A stretch of 64,000 nucleotides of DNA, taken from assembly GCF_030813245.1 (NCBI RefSeq), contig NZ_JAUSUA010000002.1, positions 372,001 through 436,000 of the forward strand. Direction: 5' to 3'. Positions 35,291 to 43,520 of this stretch are shown piece by piece. The notes beneath the pieces were generated by a model. It saw only the letters and a program-made list of their open reading frames with translations, did no database searches and was not told where the DNA came from. The stretch's first letter is position 1, and the number at the start of each line of letters is the position of its first letter. The position numbers and the translations under genes were made by a program. This DNA comes from Alkalicoccobacillus murimartini. Its GTDB lineage: Bacteria > Bacillota > Bacilli > Bacillales > Bacillaceae_D.

Positions 35291-35997
35291 AAGAATTGTA
35301 CCAAAACAAACGTATAGTCGCGATCATACCAGCTAGAGGTGGAAGCAAAGGAATTCCTAAAAAGAACATTATATTGGTTAATGGTAAACCTCTTATTCAA
35401 TACTCAATTGATGCTGCACTTCAGTCAAATTATATTGATGATGTCCTCGTCTCAACTGAATGTCCTGAAATAGCGAGAATATCAAGAGAAGTCGGAGCTA
35501 AGGTACCTTTCCTTAGACCTCCACACCTCGCTTTAGACGAATCTAAAACAATTGATTCCATTGTTTATACTATAGTTGAGCAGAAAAAAAGAGGGATTGA
35601 GTACGACCTGATTGTGGTACTTCAGCCAACCCAACCCCTAAGAAAAAGTTGGCATGTAGATCATTCAATTGAACAAATTGAAGGAAGTCAGCATAACGGG
35701 TTAGTAAGTGTTTCAAAGGTAAAAGACCATCCTATCTTAATAAGACAATTACATTCAGATCATACAGTCAGCAGTCTTTTAAGTCAGACAAGCACCGTAA
35801 GAAGGCAAGACTTCTCAGACTACTATAAAGTAAATGGAGCAATCTACATTAACAAGGCTAGTTCATTAACAAATAACACTAGTTTAAATGACAATTCACT
35901 TGCATTTGTTATGGATCAAAAATATGATCTGGATATTGATAACCCATTAGATCTAGAGTTATTAAAAATCATTCTCTCTAACCCAGAACACGCTTAA
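35287..35997 (+). CDS. neuA: CMP-nonulosonate (acylneuraminate) cytidylyltransferase
   Basis: A 236-residue enzyme with the family motif VAIIPARGGSKGIPKKN and the ILQPTQPLR-type active-site segment (VVLQPTQPLRKSWHVD). It activates the nonulosonic acid with CTP. GTG start at 35287 overlaps the neuC stop by 4 bases; translational coupling is likely. Its 3' end overlaps the convergent CMAH-like gene by 20 bases. Confidence 0.93.
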   Translation: MKELYQNKRIVAIIPARGGSKGIPKKNIILVNGKPLIQYSIDAALQSNYIDDVLVSTECPEIARISREVGAKVPFLRPPHLALDESKTIDSIVYTIVEQKKRGIEYDLIVVLQPTQPLRKSWHVDHSIEQIEGSQHNGLVSVSKVKDHPILIRQLHSDHTVSSLLSQTSTVRRQDFSDYYKVNGAIYINKASSLTNNTSLNDNSLAFVMDQKYDLDIDNPLDLELLKIILSNPEHA

Positions 35998-37831
35998 GCT
36001 CTTGTATCAGTTTATTTATTTTGTTGGGGCTTAGCCCATGGCTTTTCGCCCCTATTTCAATACTCTCATTAACCGAATTATGGCACCCAAAGCAATATAG
36101 ACCGTATCTACCGAAGATTCTTCCTGCTTGCTCTCCGTAAGTTTCCATCAAATCAGCAATCACCATATGTTTACTTATCCCATCAACAGTAGTAGGAGTT
36201 CTCAATCTTTTTTTGAAATAAGGTGCTTGCAGCAACCGCCAAAAACCTGCATGATATACATCTGGATTACGAGAAAATTTGCACCAATAACCAATCGTAG
36301 CTTCATCCCAAGACTCATTAGTGGCTACAATAAAGGCTAAAATTTGCTGTGGAACCTGCATAGTTAAATTTACTTGATTCTCAAACTGGTTATAAAGGAA
36401 GCTAAGTTTTCCATCCCTAATTTGAAAACATGTCGAAAATAATTTTTCCTCCTGATGAATCACGTCAAGTTGTACTACTATATCCTCACAAAATAAGATT
36501 TCAGGCACATCATTTAATAGCAAAAAATAGTGTTCAATTTCAGAAAGTGATATGTCAGATGTCTTTGGATGAAAATCACTAAACATACCTTCGTCATATA
36601 TGTTCTCTACATATTTAAGACGATCTAACTTATTATAGATTTCCTTCCGATTATAATTATATCGATGTATAGCGTCTTTTCTACCATCCCACTCTTCCCC
36701 CGGAAGAAGGTCAATAACTTTATAATTACTACCTCTAAAATAATTAACTACATCATCTAAGCTATTTTTCTTTAGAATGCTGGCATATTCTTTTTGACTT
36801 GGATGCCAGAGTTCAAAATGACTAGCAAAGGGTAAAAGATACTTAGCACCATATACCTTCATAGCCTGCATGAGCATAGATAACATTCCTTTTTGACCAG
36901 CAACCATGATTTCTTCTTTTCTTTCCATATCTAAGTGATCCCATGTTATTGGATATCCGGAAGCTCCAGGTGAAAAACTAGAGGCAATCATATCAACTGG
37001 CCCTATTAATTTGGGAATTTTGTGATTAATGCCTGCATCATTTAAGTTTAGAAATTTGAAATCAGCTGTTTCAATTAAAATTAATGCATCGTTCCACAAG
37101 CTTTCTGGTTCAAATAAAGTGATTGATAAACCATCGGAAATCTGCATCTTCGCTCCAAAAGGAACGGCTATAACTTTCTCAAACCCTAATTCCTCTAATT
37201 TGTAAATTAATCTCCTGTTTACAAAATCAGGAACATATATTGGAATTGATCGGTTGAATAGCCTAAGCGTGGGCTCATGGAAGTGATCTGAATGTTCATG
37301 GGAAATCCAAATTGCATTTGGATTTAATTGTTCAGTCCTTATAACAGGAGGAGGATACTGTATCCAGGACCCCATAAAAGCTGGTCCATTTATCCAAGGA
37401 TCACAAAGTAAAGAGAAGCCTTTATGTCGGAACTCTATGCATGCATGAGCATGCAGCTTTATAGATGGACGTTTATCATAAGTAGACTTCTTTTTTTTCA
37501 TAATGGGCTCTTTAATCAGCTCTAGTTCATCATTTGGTAGATCAGCGTATAAATCAGTTCCCTCTTCACTGACATGAAAATAGTCTAATGTTTGTTTTTT
37601 GGAAGTATACGATTCACCTGTTTCGCAGTCGAATTTCCACTGATGAATATCACACTTGAAGCAATGTGACTCTTCCTCAAAAAAAATCTGTCCACCTTGA
37701 TGAGGACAAATTGAGGTAAAGAGCCTAAACTGATCATCTACTTTATTTAAAAAGTACGCTTGCCGGTTTAACACAATTTCACAAGGTAGCTTAGTAAAAT
37801 CTCTAATATTTCCTAATAGAGTCTTGCTCAT
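35978..37831 (-). CDS. CMP-N-acetylneuraminate hydroxylase (CMAH)-like Rieske / metallo-beta-lactamase-fold protein
   Basis: A 617-residue protein. The N-terminal Rieske domain has C42-x-H44 and C60-x2-H63 separated by 15 residues (CPHQGG, CDIHQW). A beta-lactamase-fold domain follows with DPWINGPAF (144-152) and the HEHSDH motif (178-183). Segments DPWINGPAF, ISHEHSDHFHEPTL, VPFG, GASGYPITW, PFASHFELWHPS and NPDVYHAGFW match, in order, segments of vertebrate CMAH as I remember it (DPWLIGPAF, ISHLHSDHLSYPTL, VPFG, GASGFPMTF, PFAGYFVESHPS, DPDIYHHLFW). CMAH converts CMP-Neu5Ac to CMP-Neu5Gc using a cytochrome b5 electron donor. The last ~65 residues, with a CFGC pair, resemble DUF1858 and are absent from vertebrate CMAH. 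neuBCA converge on it, which supports a CMP-sialic acid substrate. The exact activity is inferred. Confidence 0.75.
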   Translation of the reverse strand: MSKTLLGNIRDFTKLPCEIVLNRQAYFLNKVDDQFRLFTSICPHQGGQIFFEEESHCFKCDIHQWKFDCETGESYTSKKQTLDYFHVSEEGTDLYADLPNDELELIKEPIMKKKKSTYDKRPSIKLHAHACIEFRHKGFSLLCDPWINGPAFMGSWIQYPPPVIRTEQLNPNAIWISHEHSDHFHEPTLRLFNRSIPIYVPDFVNRRLIYKLEELGFEKVIAVPFGAKMQISDGLSITLFEPESLWNDALILIETADFKFLNLNDAGINHKIPKLIGPVDMIASSFSPGASGYPITWDHLDMERKEEIMVAGQKGMLSMLMQAMKVYGAKYLLPFASHFELWHPSQKEYASILKKNSLDDVVNYFRGSNYKVIDLLPGEEWDGRKDAIHRYNYNRKEIYNKLDRLKYVENIYDEGMFSDFHPKTSDISLSEIEHYFLLLNDVPEILFCEDIVVQLDVIHQEEKLFSTCFQIRDGKLSFLYNQFENQVNLTMQVPQQILAFIVATNESWDEATIGYWCKFSRNPDVYHAGFWRLLQAPYFKKRLRTPTTVDGISKHMVIADLMETYGEQAGRIFGRYGLYCFGCHNSVNESIEIGAKSHGLSPNKINKLIQELKRVLG

Positions 37832-37858
37832 TATTTATTCACCTTATTTCAATTTTGC

Positions 37859-38992
37859 CTATGTTAAGAGTTTAGTACTATGTTCGTTAAGTTCTAAATT
37901 GCTCAGATTTTTATTCTTATGAATGACAATTAGATAACTATCCATATTACTTTTAGGGTATGGAATAAGTACCTTATTGTTTGCACGAATAAGCTTGTAT
38001 TCATCCAACATACTTCTCAGATATATGTGAATGGTCTCTTCATGGTAAGTTAGGAAACCATCAGACAGATTATATATATGATCAGAAAAAACCTTTGGGG
38101 AAGTAGAATAAAGTCTCTGCTCAACTTCTTTTCCTACTATTAAATTAATGTAGTTATCTATATAATTGTATTCAAAAAAATCCCACGATAAATGAGTTTC
38201 AAAACGATCGCCCGCTATACCAAAGTCTATTTCAACAATTTCAAGACCTTCTGTTGTCGCAATTATATCTAATTTTAGTGCGGAATTCCGAATAGAGAAA
38301 GTAGAAATAAGTCTATTAATTAACTTATTAATATTCGCATTATACTCATCTGCTGGCTGTTGCCTTCCAATACAAAAAGTATCCTTAAGATTTTCCCTTT
38401 TCATAACAAAAGTAGCCTTAGTGGATCCATTTTGAATAATACTGCTAACTCTTAATTCCTCTCCCTCAAGAAAAGGTTCAATAACTACTTCATGAACATC
38501 TATATTACTATCTAAGAGCTGTTGTTTTGATAAAAGTTGAATTCCTTCACTTGAACCTCCAACAAGCGGTTTAACTATAAAACTATTTATCTCTTCTAGA
38601 GATTCAATCTCATGAGGTAAATAGCTTTTATACTTATTAAAACCAAATTCAAATAGTTTTTTTTGCTGTTCGTTTTTGTTCAAATTAATACTATACGTAT
38701 CCGTTCCCAACTCACCTAAAAGATTAAAGTAATTGGCGATTTTCTTTTCCGTTACAAGAGCTTTTCCATAAGAAAAGCTCCCGACTCCAATATACTTGAG
38801 ACCGAGGTCCACTAACCATTGAATTGCTTCATCATAATTCCAAGTACTTATCGCTTTGAATGCGTAACACAGTTTTTTACCAGGTGCATCTTGATCTAGA
38901 TCAAATGCAATAACTTTATATCCTTTTTTCACAAGTCTCTCTATGAATGGAACTTGATTTAAACCCGCACCTACAGAAATGACAAATTCCAA
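37859..38992 (-). CDS. ATP-grasp enzyme in the flagellar glycosylation island
   Basis: A 377-residue protein. Residues 1-95 form a pre-ATP-grasp fold (FVISVGAGLNQVPFIERLVKKG), followed by an ATP-grasp domain with FIVKPLVGGSSEGIQLL (Lys and Gly-rich loop), VVIEPFLEGEELRVSSI and EIVEIDFGIAGDRF (metal-binding acidic residues). TTG start behind AAAGGAGG. Such enzymes join a carboxylate to an amine, alcohol or thiol. Here it might attach an amino or hydroxy acid to the sugar or prepare a nonulosonate substituent, but substrate is unknown. Confidence 0.75.
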   Translation of the reverse strand: MEFVISVGAGLNQVPFIERLVKKGYKVIAFDLDQDAPGKKLCYAFKAISTWNYDEAIQWLVDLGLKYIGVGSFSYGKALVTEKKIANYFNLLGELGTDTYSINLNKNEQQKKLFEFGFNKYKSYLPHEIESLEEINSFIVKPLVGGSSEGIQLLSKQQLLDSNIDVHEVVIEPFLEGEELRVSSIIQNGSTKATFVMKRENLKDTFCIGRQQPADEYNANINKLINRLISTFSIRNSALKLDIIATTEGLEIVEIDFGIAGDRFETHLSWDFFEYNYIDNYINLIVGKEVEQRLYSTSPKVFSDHIYNLSDGFLTYHEETIHIYLRSMLDEYKLIRANNKVLIPYPKSNMDSYLIVIHKNKNLSNLELNEHSTKLLT

Positions 38993-39005
38993 GCATAGTC
39001 CTCCT

Positions 39006-39674
39006 TTATTTACGTGCTTCTATTAACCAATGAGCCATCGTGTGGCCAAGATCTCCAATTGGATCAACAGAACGATGACCTAAGCTTACATCTTTGAACA
39101 TATCTAATTTATCCCTAACCCCTGCTTCATCCCAGAAATACATGATGGTTTGCTTAGGACTATCTGATTTTCGATCAAAGTAATCAACAAGAAATTTATC
39201 TCCCTCAACATGTAGTCCTTTATCCATTCTACTATCCTGTTTTGAACGTAATGTAGATAGTAAAACTCCACCTGGTTTTAACATGCTGTATACTTTATTA
39301 ATCAGGTCTGTCTGTTCTTGTTCCTCTAGATAATGAATTAATCCCCAGACAATAATAACATCATAAAACTCACTTGTTTCTGTTAAATCTTGAACAAGCT
39401 TATTTTCAAATGTTGTTGATAGTAAACCAAGCTCTTCAGCTTTCTTATTTGCATATGCAATAGCTGCCACTGAACTATCTATTCCTTTTGCCTCAATTCC
39501 AAAATCGTTCATAAGAAATGTATGTCTTCCTGCTCCGCATGCAATATCCAAACCATTTGTAAATTTACCTTTGTTCTTGTTTAAGCTTGAAATGATTATT
39601 TCATCGGGATACTGTAACAGGCTTCTACCTTCTGAATAGACATTATTCCATGTCTCTACATTTAATTTAGACAA
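39006..39674 (-). CDS. SAM-dependent class I methyltransferase
   Basis: A ~222-residue methyltransferase with motif I GLDIACGAGRHTF, motif II KGIDSSVAAI, and a YDVIIVWGLIHYLEE motif IV. TTG at 39674 follows GAGG by 6 bases and is preferred to the TTG at 39686, which overlaps the Maf stop. Lying between Maf and the ATP-grasp gene, it probably O- or N-methylates the flagellar sugar. TehB-like overall. Confidence 0.8.
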   Translation of the reverse strand: MSKLNVETWNNVYSEGRSLLQYPDEIIISSLNKNKGKFTNGLDIACGAGRHTFLMNDFGIEAKGIDSSVAAIAYANKKAEELGLLSTTFENKLVQDLTETSEFYDVIIVWGLIHYLEEQEQTDLINKVYSMLKPGGVLLSTLRSKQDSRMDKGLHVEGDKFLVDYFDRKSDSPKQTIMYFWDEAGVRDKLDMFKDVSLGHRSVDPIGDLGHTMAHWLIEARK

Positions 39675-39682
39675 GATATACC

Positions 39683-41536
39683 TCAATTCTGTTCAATTAA
39701 TTTATCTTCTACTTCTTTCACATGCTCTGAAATGATTTGATTAATTGCATTCCAAGTCTGAATGATGTATTTATATTGCTGAATAATAGTATGTGATTTT
39801 TTAACAACATCTTTTGAATACATAGCCTCTCGAATCCTAGTAGACAAAATCTCTAGTTCATGTCTAGACATAGGTCCTAAAAACACCTTATAAAACGAGG
39901 AATCCTCAATTTTATGAATATATTTATTAATAGTGCTCAATAAAAGGTCTAATTTTTTTTCATTCTGCTTCGCCGTCGAAGCCGTTAGAATGAAGTCTTC
40001 CAATAAATTAGACAATTTGTTTAATTGGATTTCTATACTCTCTTGTTCCTCCATAAGATGAACATAGTTTTTATAAACTTCTTTTTGATCATAAGTAATT
40101 GAGTTAATCTCTAACCAACTTTTGTCAATCTTTTCACTTTCAAATGTATTGGATAGACTTTCTAATGAGATAAATTCTGTATAATTTATCTTAGCTCCAT
40201 TTTTGGTTGTGTTATAGAGTTTAATGTGAGAATTCACCTTAGCATAATGCTCCAAAGCCTCTCTCATCTTTACCATATGAGTCTTTGTTCGAACGACACC
40301 ACCATCAACTGATTCAACCTCAAACGTTTCTGCAAGCTCATCTTCACTTAATTGATTATCTAACCATCCATATTCAATACCTGCTGCATATCGAACATTA
40401 GAATAACTTAAATTCTGCCCTACTAAAACAATTGGATTACAGCCAATCTTACTTAGAACTTGAAGTGCAATAACGGCAATGGAGGGTGCATCCGTAATTG
40501 CCTCTATTTGTTTTGTGTTATTTTTTTCTAATAGAGCTTCTGATACTGTATCTTGACTAGTAAGGAAGTGTAGCATTTTTCCCGGATAATCATGAAGTGT
40601 TTCGTAACCGACACTAGAACCAAAAATCATAGGAATATCCTTTAGGTTCTGCTTCTTTAATTTTTCAAAGACATATTGATTTTTCTCTTTAGGATCATAC
40701 GTAAATGCAGCATCTGGATGAATTCCTTGCTCGATTAATGCATTGATTGCAGATCCCACTGAAAAGATATAAGCAGATTGGTTTTCTTTTATCTTTTTAA
40801 GCTGTTCAATCTCATCATTTAAGGATGGCCCCGCAGCAACGATAATAGCTGGCTTGTCTTTAAATAAGCCTGTATCAATATCATGTATGAAATTTGGTGT
40901 CTTTAGTATAGAGGGAAGATTTCTAAGACTATTAAGTACCCAACGAGATTGAAAGCTTACATTTGTATGTAAACGATCTTTTTGATTAAGTAATAATTTC
41001 TTAAACATCTCACTAAACTTATTAACTTTATCTTTATAAATTCTTTCGTAGCTAGGTAGGATTACTAACTTAGCTGGTGAGATGTTCTGCAATTCATCGT
41101 CTAACACTTCTTGATATCGGGCATCATCGTCTGCTAAGTAAACATTTGTTAAGTTCTTAAATGTATGATCCGTTAGATTAATCAATTCTAGAGATTTTTT
41201 TAATATAGCTGGATTTAGTTCTATTAGAGAGAATCGCTGGGGTTTATACGTCTCTATAAAAGCTTGAATATGATGACCCAGCCCAATGCCTAAAAATAGA
41301 ATAGGATCTCCTTCATCTAATACGTTTTGATATTTTGTTAAAAGCGCATCTACTTCTTTAGTAGGATTGTACGAACTGTGAAGAAATTGCTTTACTTCAT
41401 TCTGATGAACAGCTAGAGTTGGAACCCCATTTTTAGCCAGTTGAATCACAAATTCGTGATTATCTATTGTTTTATTTAACTTGTTAAGTAAAACTCGGTT
41501 TTTAATTCTTAAATAGTTTCGATTCTCTATTAACAT
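39683..41536 (-). CDS. maf: Maf motility accessory factor (flagellin nonulosonate transferase)
   Basis: A ~617-residue Maf protein. The N-terminal region has a Rossmann-like ILFLGIGLGHHIQAFIE; the central MAF_flag10 (DUF115) domain carries PAIIVAAGPSLNDEIEQLK, GSAINALIEQGIHPD and NPIVLVGQNLSYSN. Maf proteins transfer CMP-activated nonulosonic acids onto Ser/Thr of flagellin. ATG at 41536 follows GTGGAGTC. The gene is second in the operon behind a sigma-D-like promoter and close to hag, consistent with transfer of the NeuA product to flagellin. Confidence 0.9.
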   Translation of the reverse strand: MLIENRNYLRIKNRVLLNKLNKTIDNHEFVIQLAKNGVPTLAVHQNEVKQFLHSSYNPTKEVDALLTKYQNVLDEGDPILFLGIGLGHHIQAFIETYKPQRFSLIELNPAILKKSLELINLTDHTFKNLTNVYLADDDARYQEVLDDELQNISPAKLVILPSYERIYKDKVNKFSEMFKKLLLNQKDRLHTNVSFQSRWVLNSLRNLPSILKTPNFIHDIDTGLFKDKPAIIVAAGPSLNDEIEQLKKIKENQSAYIFSVGSAINALIEQGIHPDAAFTYDPKEKNQYVFEKLKKQNLKDIPMIFGSSVGYETLHDYPGKMLHFLTSQDTVSEALLEKNNTKQIEAITDAPSIAVIALQVLSKIGCNPIVLVGQNLSYSNVRYAAGIEYGWLDNQLSEDELAETFEVESVDGGVVRTKTHMVKMREALEHYAKVNSHIKLYNTTKNGAKINYTEFISLESLSNTFESEKIDKSWLEINSITYDQKEVYKNYVHLMEEQESIEIQLNKLSNLLEDFILTASTAKQNEKKLDLLLSTINKYIHKIEDSSFYKVFLGPMSRHELEILSTRIREAMYSKDVVKKSHTIIQQYKYIIQTWNAINQIISEHVKEVEDKLIEQN

Positions 41537-41564
41537 AAAGACTCCACACACTCTCTATAATGTC

Positions 41565-42173
41565 TCAGTTTAGTAGATCTCTTTTTCCCTCAGTATCAAT
41601 TATCATTATGATCTTATTCTTCAGTTCCTCAAGTAGCGTAATAAATTCATATTGAAGGATATCGCCTATTAAAATCTCATCTTTTGAAGCCATTCCATCT
41701 GTTAACTGCTTCAAAACTTCTTGTAGATCTGAACCTAACTTTAGAACTTCATTCCAGCTTTTTGGTTTTTCCTCTTCATGATCTATGCTAACAATCGTTC
41801 CATTAATCCATTCAATTCCATCCAGCATTTCCTGAAATTTTTCCCATGTCGAAGATTTAGCTATCTGATAATATTCCTCAGAAAGTAGTTGGATTTCTGG
41901 AATAGCCCTAGTTAAATAATTCTCTAAGGACAATGTAAGTTCATTAATAAATTCCTTTTTCGTTTTTAAATAAACTTCAATTAATTCAATTTTTTTTATA
42001 TGTTCTGCTAGGTACTCTTGATATTCTTCATATACTTCTATGCCATCAATAACAAAGTGACTGAAGAAATAAGGTGTTTCTTCGGTTTTAAGATTGATTT
42101 CATCTGCTATTTTTTGTAAAGATGTTACATCATTTGGATAATCGAACTCTGTGTCTAACAGGTGTAGTTTCAT
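41565..42173 (-). CDS. hypothetical helical protein between flagellin and Maf
   Basis: A ~202-residue acidic, largely helical protein (MKLHLLDTEFDYPNDVTSLQ at the start; EVYLKTKKEFINELTLSLE mid-protein). ATG at 42173 behind GGGGTG. I recognise no family. It is the first gene of the modification operon and has a sigma-D-like promoter, so it probably serves flagellin modification or export, for example as a flagellin or Maf partner. This is inferred from context only. Confidence 0.6.
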   Translation of the reverse strand: MKLHLLDTEFDYPNDVTSLQKIADEINLKTEETPYFFSHFVIDGIEVYEEYQEYLAEHIKKIELIEVYLKTKKEFINELTLSLENYLTRAIPEIQLLSEEYYQIAKSSTWEKFQEMLDGIEWINGTIVSIDHEEEKPKSWNEVLKLGSDLQEVLKQLTDGMASKDEILIGDILQYEFITLLEELKNKIIMIIDTEGKRDLLN

Positions 42174-42204
42174 AATGCACCCCATTCTATAAATACTATT
42201 TCTT

Positions 42205-42231
42205 ATATCGTCAAAAAGCGGGGGAGGTTCA
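42205..42231 (-). promoter_or_regulatory. sigma-D-like promoter of the flagellin modification operon
   Basis: On the minus strand TGAA (42228-42231), 15 bases and GACGATAT (42205-42212) match the sigma-D consensus TAAA-N15-GCCGATAT at 10 of 12 positions. It lies ~30 bases upstream of the gene at 42173. The rest of the gap to the flagellin terminator (about 42232-42490) is AT-rich with nothing recognised. Confidence 0.6.
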
Positions 42232-42490
42232 AGCGAAATTATTAAACAAATAGAGAAAACATGTGTTATGTTTTAACTTTAAATTTGATTTAACTTACTC
42301 TTAGTATTAACTTTTTGTAAGATTAAACTGATGTAGGTTATTCATTAGTACGATCAAGTTCAATAATTACTTAATCTAGTAATAATTACCTTTTGAAAAT
42401 AGTAACTGAGTGTTTTTGTAACCGTTTTTTTACAATATGATGTTTAGTCCTGTTTAGATAACCTCACTCTATTATAAATAAGAAATCAAG

Positions 42491-42522
42491 AAAAAAAAGA
42501 CTCCGGCTAAGCCGAAGTCTTT
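42491..42522 (-). terminator. flagellin terminator
   Basis: On the minus strand AAGACTTCGGC / GCCGGAGTCTT forms a near-perfect stem with a 3-base loop, followed by TTTTTTTT, about 20 bases past the flagellin stop. Confidence 0.9.
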
Positions 42523-42542
42523 TAGATAAGATTAATGAGTTA

Positions 42543-43370
42543 TTATCCAAGAAGTTGAAGTACTGATTGTGGAGCTTGGTTAGCTTGTGCAAGCATAGCT
42601 TGAGAAGCTTGAGAAAGAATGTTATTCTTCGTGAATTCCATTACTTCTTTAGCCATGTCTACGTCACGAATACGAGACTCAGCAGCTTGAAGATTTTCAG
42701 CAGAGTTATCAAGGTTAGAGATTGTGTGCTCTAAACGGTTTTGAACAGCACCTAATGCAGAACGTTGAGTAGAAACAGAATTAATTGCATCATTGATTGT
42801 AGAGATAGCTGCTTCAGCTCCACTTTGTGTAGCAAGGCTTACTCCACTTAATCCTAGAGCTTCTGATTTCATGCTGTTAATACTTACAGAGATGCTTTGA
42901 CCTGAGTTAGCTCCAATGTGAAACTTGATTGCATTAGTATCACCAGATAGAGTGCCATCGATTAGCTTTCTGTCGTTAAACGCAGTCGTATCAGCAATAC
43001 GATCGATCTCTTCAGTTAGAGCTGTAAGCTCTTCTTGAATAGCCGCACGGTCAACATCATTTTGGTTCGTATCGTTTGATGCTTGTACAGCAAGCTCACG
43101 CATACGTTGTAGGATTGAGTGAGTTTCGTTAAGAGCTCCCTCAGCTGTTTGAATCAAAGAGATACCATCTTGTGCGTTACGTGAAGCTTGATCCAAGCCA
43201 CGAACTTGAGCACGCATTTTTTCAGAGATTGCAAGACCAGCAGCGTCATCGCCAGCACGGTTGATGCGAAGACCTGAAGATAGTTTTTCTTGAGCTTTAG
43301 CTCCAGCAGCTTGGTTTGCACCAAGTTGACGGTGAGCGTTCATTGCAGATAGATTGTGGTTAATAATCAT
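42543..43370 (-). CDS. hag: flagellin
   Basis: A 275-residue short flagellin. The N-terminal D0/D1 region ([40 protein letters not shown]) and the C-terminal region ([20 protein letters not shown] to SVLQLLG) are highly conserved. The central segment (about 130-190) is short and holds the exposed Ser/Thr positions that Maf would glycosylate. Its promoter is a sigma-D type site (43464-43490) and its leader carries a CsrA site. Monocistronic, with a strong terminator. Confidence 0.97.
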   Translation of the reverse strand: MIINHNLSAMNAHRQLGANQAAGAKAQEKLSSGLRINRAGDDAAGLAISEKMRAQVRGLDQASRNAQDGISLIQTAEGALNETHSILQRMRELAVQASNDTNQNDVDRAAIQEELTALTEEIDRIADTTAFNDRKLIDGTLSGDTNAIKFHIGANSGQSISVSINSMKSEALGLSGVSLATQSGAEAAISTINDAINSVSTQRSALGAVQNRLEHTISNLDNSAENLQAAESRIRDVDMAKEVMEFTKNNILSQASQAMLAQANQAPQSVLQLLG

Positions 43371-43401
43371 TTGTTATTTCCTCCTTGAGTTTACCCGTTA
43401 C

Positions 43402-43411
43402 ACATCCTTGT
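43402..43411 (-). promoter_or_regulatory. CsrA-binding site in the flagellin leader
   Basis: The leader RNA contains ACAAGGAUGU, a match to the CsrA core consensus, displayed in a hairpin by flanking ACAC/GUGU bases. About 16 bases downstream AAGGAGG (43380-43386) forms the Shine-Dalgarno and a second GGA site. This matches the two-site CsrA control of hag translation known in B. subtilis. Confidence 0.7.
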
Positions 43412-43463
43412 GTTGGGTTTTCGTTTTGGTTTTGAACAGCCATTGCTAGCTCGTTCTCTATTT

Positions 43464-43490
43464 ATATCGGAGGTGCTTTGAGGATGTTTA
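43464..43490 (-). promoter_or_regulatory. sigma-D promoter of flagellin
   Basis: TAAA (43487-43490), 15 bases, then TCCGATAT (43464-43471) on the minus strand match TAAA-N15-GCCGATAT at 11 of 12 positions. It lies about 95 bases before the hag start. Confidence 0.88.
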
Positions 43491-43520
43491 GTGGTTTTTG
43501 AATTTTTTTCGATAAATTTT

